A stretch of DNA of 12,502 nucleotides, taken from Physocladia obscura (Eukaryota > Chytridiomycota > Chytridiomycetes > Chytridiales > Chytriomycetaceae). The stretch lies in assembly GCA_027596945.1 (NCBI GenBank), contig JADGJH010001015.1, positions 1 through 12,502 of the forward strand. The letters run 5' to 3'. Shown here piece after piece: positions 8,811 through 12,502 of the stretch (the first letter of the stretch is position 1; every line of letters starts with the position of its first letter). The translations under genes and the position numbers were made by a program. The notes below the pieces were generated by a model. That model saw only the letters and a program-made list of their open reading frames with translations. It was not told the DNA's origin and ran no database searches.

Positions 8811-10873
8811 ATGATGATAGCACGGCTTGACCTTGGCGTTGTTACTCTGTTCGTTTCGTCGGTTCTTGCAGCCATTTCGCCAGGCGTAGGTGTTCCGGTG
8901 GACTCTATGTGCGATACAGTGGGCGAACTATCGTGCGATAACTTCAGCGAAAGCATTCTTCAATGCGAGGCGGTGGGTTGCAGCGGCGAAACTTTGTGGC
9001 AGCTGAAGTCTGTTTGTCCGTGCGGATCCTTTTGTCAGCAAACTTCTGGCCCCCCACAATGTGTGCCGACAATTACAACAACAACCACTACTACTACCAC
9101 TAATTCTCCAACTGCGACTGCGACTACAACGAATACTGCAAGTACTGCAAGTACCACTACTACAGCGACTGCCACTCCCCTGTCTTCATCAACAACTCAA
9201 AGCGCATCCGCTTCCGTATCCTGCGCAACAACAGGTTTTAGTTCCTCTACGACGACTGTCACTACTGCTACCACTACCACTACCACTACCACTACTACGA
9301 TTACCACCACGACCACAACCACTACTGTCACCGGATACACACTCATCGATGTCTACGACAGCTCAAACATTCTTGCAAAAGTCAACTTCTTCAACGGCAC
9401 CGATCCCACAGATGGTGAAGTTGACTATGTATCCGAAGCGATAGCGATTGCCGATGGCCTTGCATACACTTCCAATGGTGTTGCTTATTTTGTCGCCGAC
9501 AACCACACTGAATACTGGGGCGTCGGGCGGCAGAGCGTACGTTGGTCCAGCCAGGCCGCGTACAACACTGGTCTCTTTATTTTCGACATTGCGCACATGC
9601 CCACCGGCTGCGGAACCTGGCCGGCTCTCTGGTTACTCGGTTCGGGCCAAACGTGGCCATACGCCGGCGAAATCGACGTCATTGAAGGCGTCAACACCAA
9701 CACCCAGAACTCGCAAACCCTGCATACCCAGCCCGGATGCGCGTTCACCGCGTCGGAATTGAACCAGACAGGAACACTTGAATTCGACGACTGCAATAGC
9801 GCGAACGGTGCAAACAACAATCTGGGTTGTGGTGTCACTAACACCGCAAACAATTCATACGGCGTTGGCTTCAATGCAATTGGCGGTGGCGTGTATGCAA
9901 CAAAATGGACTAACGTTGGAATCAGCATCTGGTTCTTCCCGCGTAACGCGATTCCAAGCGATATCACTGCTGGAACACCAAACCCAGCTGGATGGGGCAT
10001 CCCGTCGTCAAACTGGCCATTTGGATCCACTTGCCAAGCCAGCTTCTTCAGTAACATGCAAATTGTTTTGGACACCACTTTTTGTGGTGATTGGGCTGGC
10101 AGTGTTTATGGAAATGGTGACGGCTGTTTGGGTGGAACTGGACTTCCGGCTTGCAACTGGTTTGTTCAGCATTCACCAACAGCATTTGACGACGCGTATT
10201 GGGCAATTAATTCGTTAAAGGTATTTACTAATAATCATTTATAAACTCTGATTGTTCTGCAAAACAGGTGTACTCTTCTCCAAGTGCTGCAATTCCCACT
10301 GGAACTACTGCAACAGGCATAATCGCCACCACAACCACCACCGCCGTCACTGCCGCCAGCACTAGCTACACATTCCCGCCCGGACAATATTGGGGATCTG
10401 ACTGTACATATATTGGAGGTGACATTACAAATCTTCCAACTACCGGAGCTCTTTGTGGTCCGGCTTGTGAAGCTTTTGCTGGGTGCGAGTACTTTGTTTG
10501 GACGGAATTGAACGGGGGAACATGTTGGCTCAAAGACTACAGTACTGCCGGTCCAGTGGTGGCCGACACGGGAGTATGTGGATATTTGTACCCTGTATCA
10601 GTCAACTATGGATTCAGTGATGCTGGAACAGTTCAGTGGGCCAATGACTGTGCATGGACAGGATTTCCGCTTGGCAGTGAGCCGCATCCCGATGGTTCGT
10701 TGTGTGGCGGTGAATGTGTTGCACTTTCTGGATGCACACACTTTCAGTTTAACGTGTCAGCAGCAGCATGTGACTTTTTTGATAGTTCAGTTACTGGACC
10801 AGTTTATCAGCAGTATGGAATGTGTGGTTTCACCACTCCAAATCCATCAGTCGCTACTGGTGCTACCAATTGA
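8811..10873 (+). CDS. Secreted multidomain GH16 endo-beta-glucanase
   Basis: Likely an extracellular endo-beta-1,3(4)-glucanase cutting laminarin- or wall-type glucans. Exons are 8811-10220 and 10268-10873, 671 residues. ATG 8811 (or 8814) is the first in frame and opens a signal peptide (MMIARLDLGVVTLFVSSVLA). Residues 34-84 form a Cys-rich module with CBM19-like spacing (possible chitin binding). A Thr/Ser linker spans about 87-173. The GH16 domain covers about 174-471. Its active site GEIDVIEGVN has Glu287 as nucleophile, Asp289 and Glu292 as acid/base, preceded by the substrate-cleft segment TWPALWLLG and followed by LHTQPGC, as in fungal laminarinase-type GH16. After a second short Thr-rich linker come two six-Cys repeats (about 511-577 and 593-658) resembling PAN/apple modules. 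The GH16 call is firm; the substrate and the flanking-module families are inferred. Confidence 0.92.
9069..9330 (+). repeat. Thr-codon-rich simple repeat coding the GH16 linker
   Basis: Mostly ACT/ACC/ACA triplets with some GCT/TCC, coding a Thr/Ser/Ala linker of about 87 residues. Such linkers are normally heavily O-glycosylated and keep modules apart. The near-tandem triplet structure makes length variation between strains likely. Confidence 0.85.
10221..10267 (+). other. GH16 intron, 47 nt, phase 0
   Basis: GTATTT donor, TACTAAT branch-like site near 10226, CAG acceptor at 10265-10267. Splicing joins ...INSLK to VYSSPS in frame. If retained, translation adds eight codons and stops at 10244, ending the protein just after the GH16 domain. 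Confidence 0.88.
10391..10831 (+). other. Tandem six-cysteine PAN/apple-like repeats
   Basis: Repeat 1 (about 10391-10588) and repeat 2 (about 10637-10831) each start W-x2-DC and end CG[YF]. The Cys spacings are 17,4,6,13,18 and 18,4,6,12,18, so they are an internal duplication. Shared landmarks are LCG-x2-C and GC-x2-F. PAN/apple modules bind proteins or carbohydrates; the binding role here is inferred. Confidence 0.6.
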
Positions 10874-11684
10874 AGAAAGTAGATCAAGTAAAATTAGAAG
10901 TTTCTTTTTTTTTCACAGGTTAAAGAAAAAGTGATAAAATACAATGCTTTTTTTTTCTGTGAATTTTTTTTGCCGGTTGTGTGGGCCACTTTTTTTTGTA
11001 AACTTCCCTATATTTTAAAATATTATCCATTGAAAATGGACAAAGCAGAACCACCATACAATTCTGATGGACCATATTGATTATAAAATATATCTAATAT
11101 AGTTTCAATTAGATTTTCAAAACAAGTAAATTCTTTTGTGGGGAGTTTGTAGATTTTGCAAAAAGTTCAAAGTAATTACTGTGGGTGTTCTGGAAGCTGC
11201 CCATAATGTTGTGGACGCTTATTTGTACTGTGTAAATAACGGATTTGTTATTGGGAAAGCAATTATTTATGACGGTGGATAGGCTTTGGCTTGAATTTGT
11301 CAACAAAGAAATTTTTTCGTAGAAAAATTTCTGGTTTGACTTTTGGAGCAACAATTTCAAATTTTAGACCGTCTTGTTGAAACTTGCGCAGAAGCTGTAC
11401 TGTGTTTTAATTTAGTAGATGAAACTATAAGCTTACTTTTTCAAACAAATCTGAAACACACTATGATTGTTCTTGCATCTAGAAATGTTACGGAATTTAT
11501 GTTGTTACGGCGGTATACAACAATATTGTAATTGTCAAACAATTAAATGTTTACACGTCGCTCAAATGTTACTAATGAGCCTTTTGGATAATGAATAATT
11601 GTTGGCAGTGTTTGGTTTTTTTCTGCGCCGCATAAAAAGAAAGGAAAAATTGATAATTTCAAGGCCGCCACATTCAACTAAAAT
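10874..11684. other. AT-rich intergenic region between convergent genes
   Basis: Separates the 3' ends of the GH16 gene (plus) and the stress-protein gene (minus). It contains several T8-T9 runs (near 10905, 10950 and 10990). Short open frames at 11109-11360 (minus) and 11343-11531 (plus, no ATG at its start) have no recognisable motif. I see no supported gene. Confidence 0.6.
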
Positions 11685-12335
11685 TTATTTCATTTTGGGA
11701 ACAATCACCACACACTTTGCATTCTGCACCAAATAGTCGCTCAGACTGCCGCGGAAGGTCTTTTCGAGGAAGCCGAGGCCGCGGCAGCCGGTGACTAGCA
11801 TGTCGGGGTTAATCTCTGCCACCTTCGCGAGGATCTCCTCCCGGGGGTCGCCGCGCAGGGCAATTGCGCGGCACAGCAGACCCCGCTGCAGCACGTGGTC
11901 GCCCATTGCGCGCAGCAGGTCGTGCGACGCGTCGCGGTTGAAGCGCTCGACGGCCTCGACGTAGTCCTCGCTGAACGCGTTCTGATTGGCCGCCGCGCCG
12001 GGGTAGAAGTCCGTCAGCGACGCGTTGAACAGCGACTCGGCCACGGCGTACGGCCGCACGTTGAGCAGGCACAGCTGGTCGCCCGGCGCCGCGAGGTGGT
12101 CCAGCGTCCACGAAAGCGCGTGCTGTGCCGGCGCGCTGTCGTCCACCGCAACCACGATCATGCGCCGCCGCGACGCTAAGGTGCGCGGCTCCGTCTCCTT
12201 CGCCGCCGACACCACCTCTTCGTTGACTGTGGCTGTTATGTACTTTGATGCCACTTGCGATGCGCTGATGGTCTTACTGTTGCTCACGTTGTTGTCTGTC
12301 GATTCGCTGCCGAGTGTTGCTGTTGAGACTGTCAT
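11685..12335 (-). CDS. Universal stress protein (UspA family)
   Basis: A single-exon protein of 216 residues with one Usp domain, likely an ATP-binding stress-response protein in the cytosol. Residues 1-57 are a Ser/Thr-rich, probably disordered extension. The fold begins at RMIVVAVDDSAPAQHAL (58-74), with Asp65/Asp66 at the end of beta-1 near the nucleotide site. The C-terminal loop GCRGLGFLEKTFRGS (183-197) matches the G-x2-G-x9-G-S/T ATP-binding motif, and the protein ends in the beta-5 strand KCVVIVPK. The coding DNA from about 11740 to 12190 is markedly GC-rich with G/C-ending codons, in contrast to AT-rich flanks and to the GPCR. That could reflect selection for high expression or horizontal origin. 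ATG 12333-12335 is the first Met in the frame. Family call is firm; exact role is unknown. Confidence 0.92.
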   Translation of the reverse strand: MTVSTATLGSESTDNNVSNSKTISASQVASKYITATVNEEVVSAAKETEPRTLASRRRMIVVAVDDSAPAQHALSWTLDHLAAPGDQLCLLNVRPYAVAESLFNASLTDFYPGAAANQNAFSEDYVEAVERFNRDASHDLLRAMGDHVLQRGLLCRAIALRGDPREEILAKVAEINPDMLVTGCRGLGFLEKTFRGSLSDYLVQNAKCVVIVPKMK

Positions 12336-12410
12336 TTTTACGTTTGTTTTTCTTGTTCAATGCCATCAGTTGTTATTCAATATTTTTCAGCAAAATCGCC
12401 GGCTGAAAAA

Positions 12411-12417
12411 TGAGTCA
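12411..12417. promoter_or_regulatory. AP-1/Gcn4-type TGAGTCA site
   Basis: A perfect TGAGTCA (followed by T, so TGAGTCAT) lies about 75 bases upstream of the stress-protein ATG. bZIP factors of the Gcn4/Yap1 type recognise this word in other fungi. A 7-mer can occur by chance, so its use here is inferred from position and from the stress role of the gene. Confidence 0.3.
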
Positions 12418-12480
12418 TACCGACTTCAACAATCGCAATGACACTATGTGACATAGACTATCCGTGAGTATTTCAAAACA

Positions 12481-12502
12481 TATATATATATATATATATA
12501 TA
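12481..12502. repeat. TA dinucleotide repeat running off the window
   Basis: Eleven TA units reach the right edge, so the full length is unknown. It lies about 145 bases upstream of the stress-protein ATG and may merge with promoter sequence. Confidence 0.85.

Noticed and set aside
9061..9762. Other-frame ORFs over the GH16 gene, including a Leu/Gln/Pro-rich one
   Set aside because: They are shadows of the Thr-triplet linker and of the GH16 coding sequence, with no family motif.
11109..11531. Two overlapping short ORFs in the GH16-Usp spacer
   Set aside because: They lack motifs, the plus one lacks an ATG at its start, and no splice-linked partner exon was found.
11895..12441. Plus-strand open frames opposite the stress-protein gene
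   Set aside because: They are by-products of GC-rich codons on the other strand; the minus-strand Usp motifs are unambiguous.

Overview
The window looks like nuclear DNA of an early-diverging, probably chytrid-type fungus. The non-coding DNA is AT-rich, the genes carry short GT-AG introns (about 47-99 nt), and the gene set includes a class C (GABA-B/metabotropic-like) GPCR, a family retained in early-diverging fungi but rare or absent in Dikarya. A secreted GH16 glucanase with Thr-rich linkers and Cys-rich modules fits the same picture. No rRNA, convincing tRNA, CRISPR or bacterial operon structure is visible. The organism call is an inference from gene content and intron style.

Layout, left to right. 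(1) 1-2916, plus strand: 3' part of a multi-exon class C GPCR with a PBP1/ANF-like ligand-binding domain, seven membrane helices and a long cytosolic tail that may end in a PH-like domain. I could phase ten introns, one apparently GC-AG. (2) 2917-4706: AT-rich DNA with no convincing gene. (3) 4707-5266, minus: a complete three-exon FAM32A-family spliceosome gene, perhaps with a leader intron to 5401. (4) 5402-6735: AT-rich with two weak exon candidates (5922-5983 minus; 6315-6480, open on both strands). (5) 6736-7284, minus: an intact GNAT acetyltransferase. (6) 7650-8290, plus: a decayed, inverted copy of that GNAT gene, separated from it by an AAT microsatellite and a 21-base A run. (7) 8811-10873, plus: a secreted GH16 endo-beta-glucanase with an N-terminal Cys-rich (CBM19-like) module, Thr-rich linkers and two six-Cys PAN/apple-like repeats. 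(8) 10874-11684: AT-rich with no supported gene. (9) 11685-12335, minus: a universal stress protein with an unusually GC-rich coding region, preceded by an AP-1/Gcn4-type site. (10) A TA dinucleotide tract runs off the right end.

The genes do not form an operon or an obvious shared pathway. They read as independent eukaryotic genes for environmental sensing, mRNA splicing, acetyl transfer, extracellular glucan degradation and stress response. I see no clearly new multi-gene system. The most noteworthy items are the GPCR with its unusual tail and GC-AG intron, the GNAT inverted duplication with a relic copy, the modular GH16 enzyme whose intron retention would remove its C-terminal modules, and the GC-rich stress gene.
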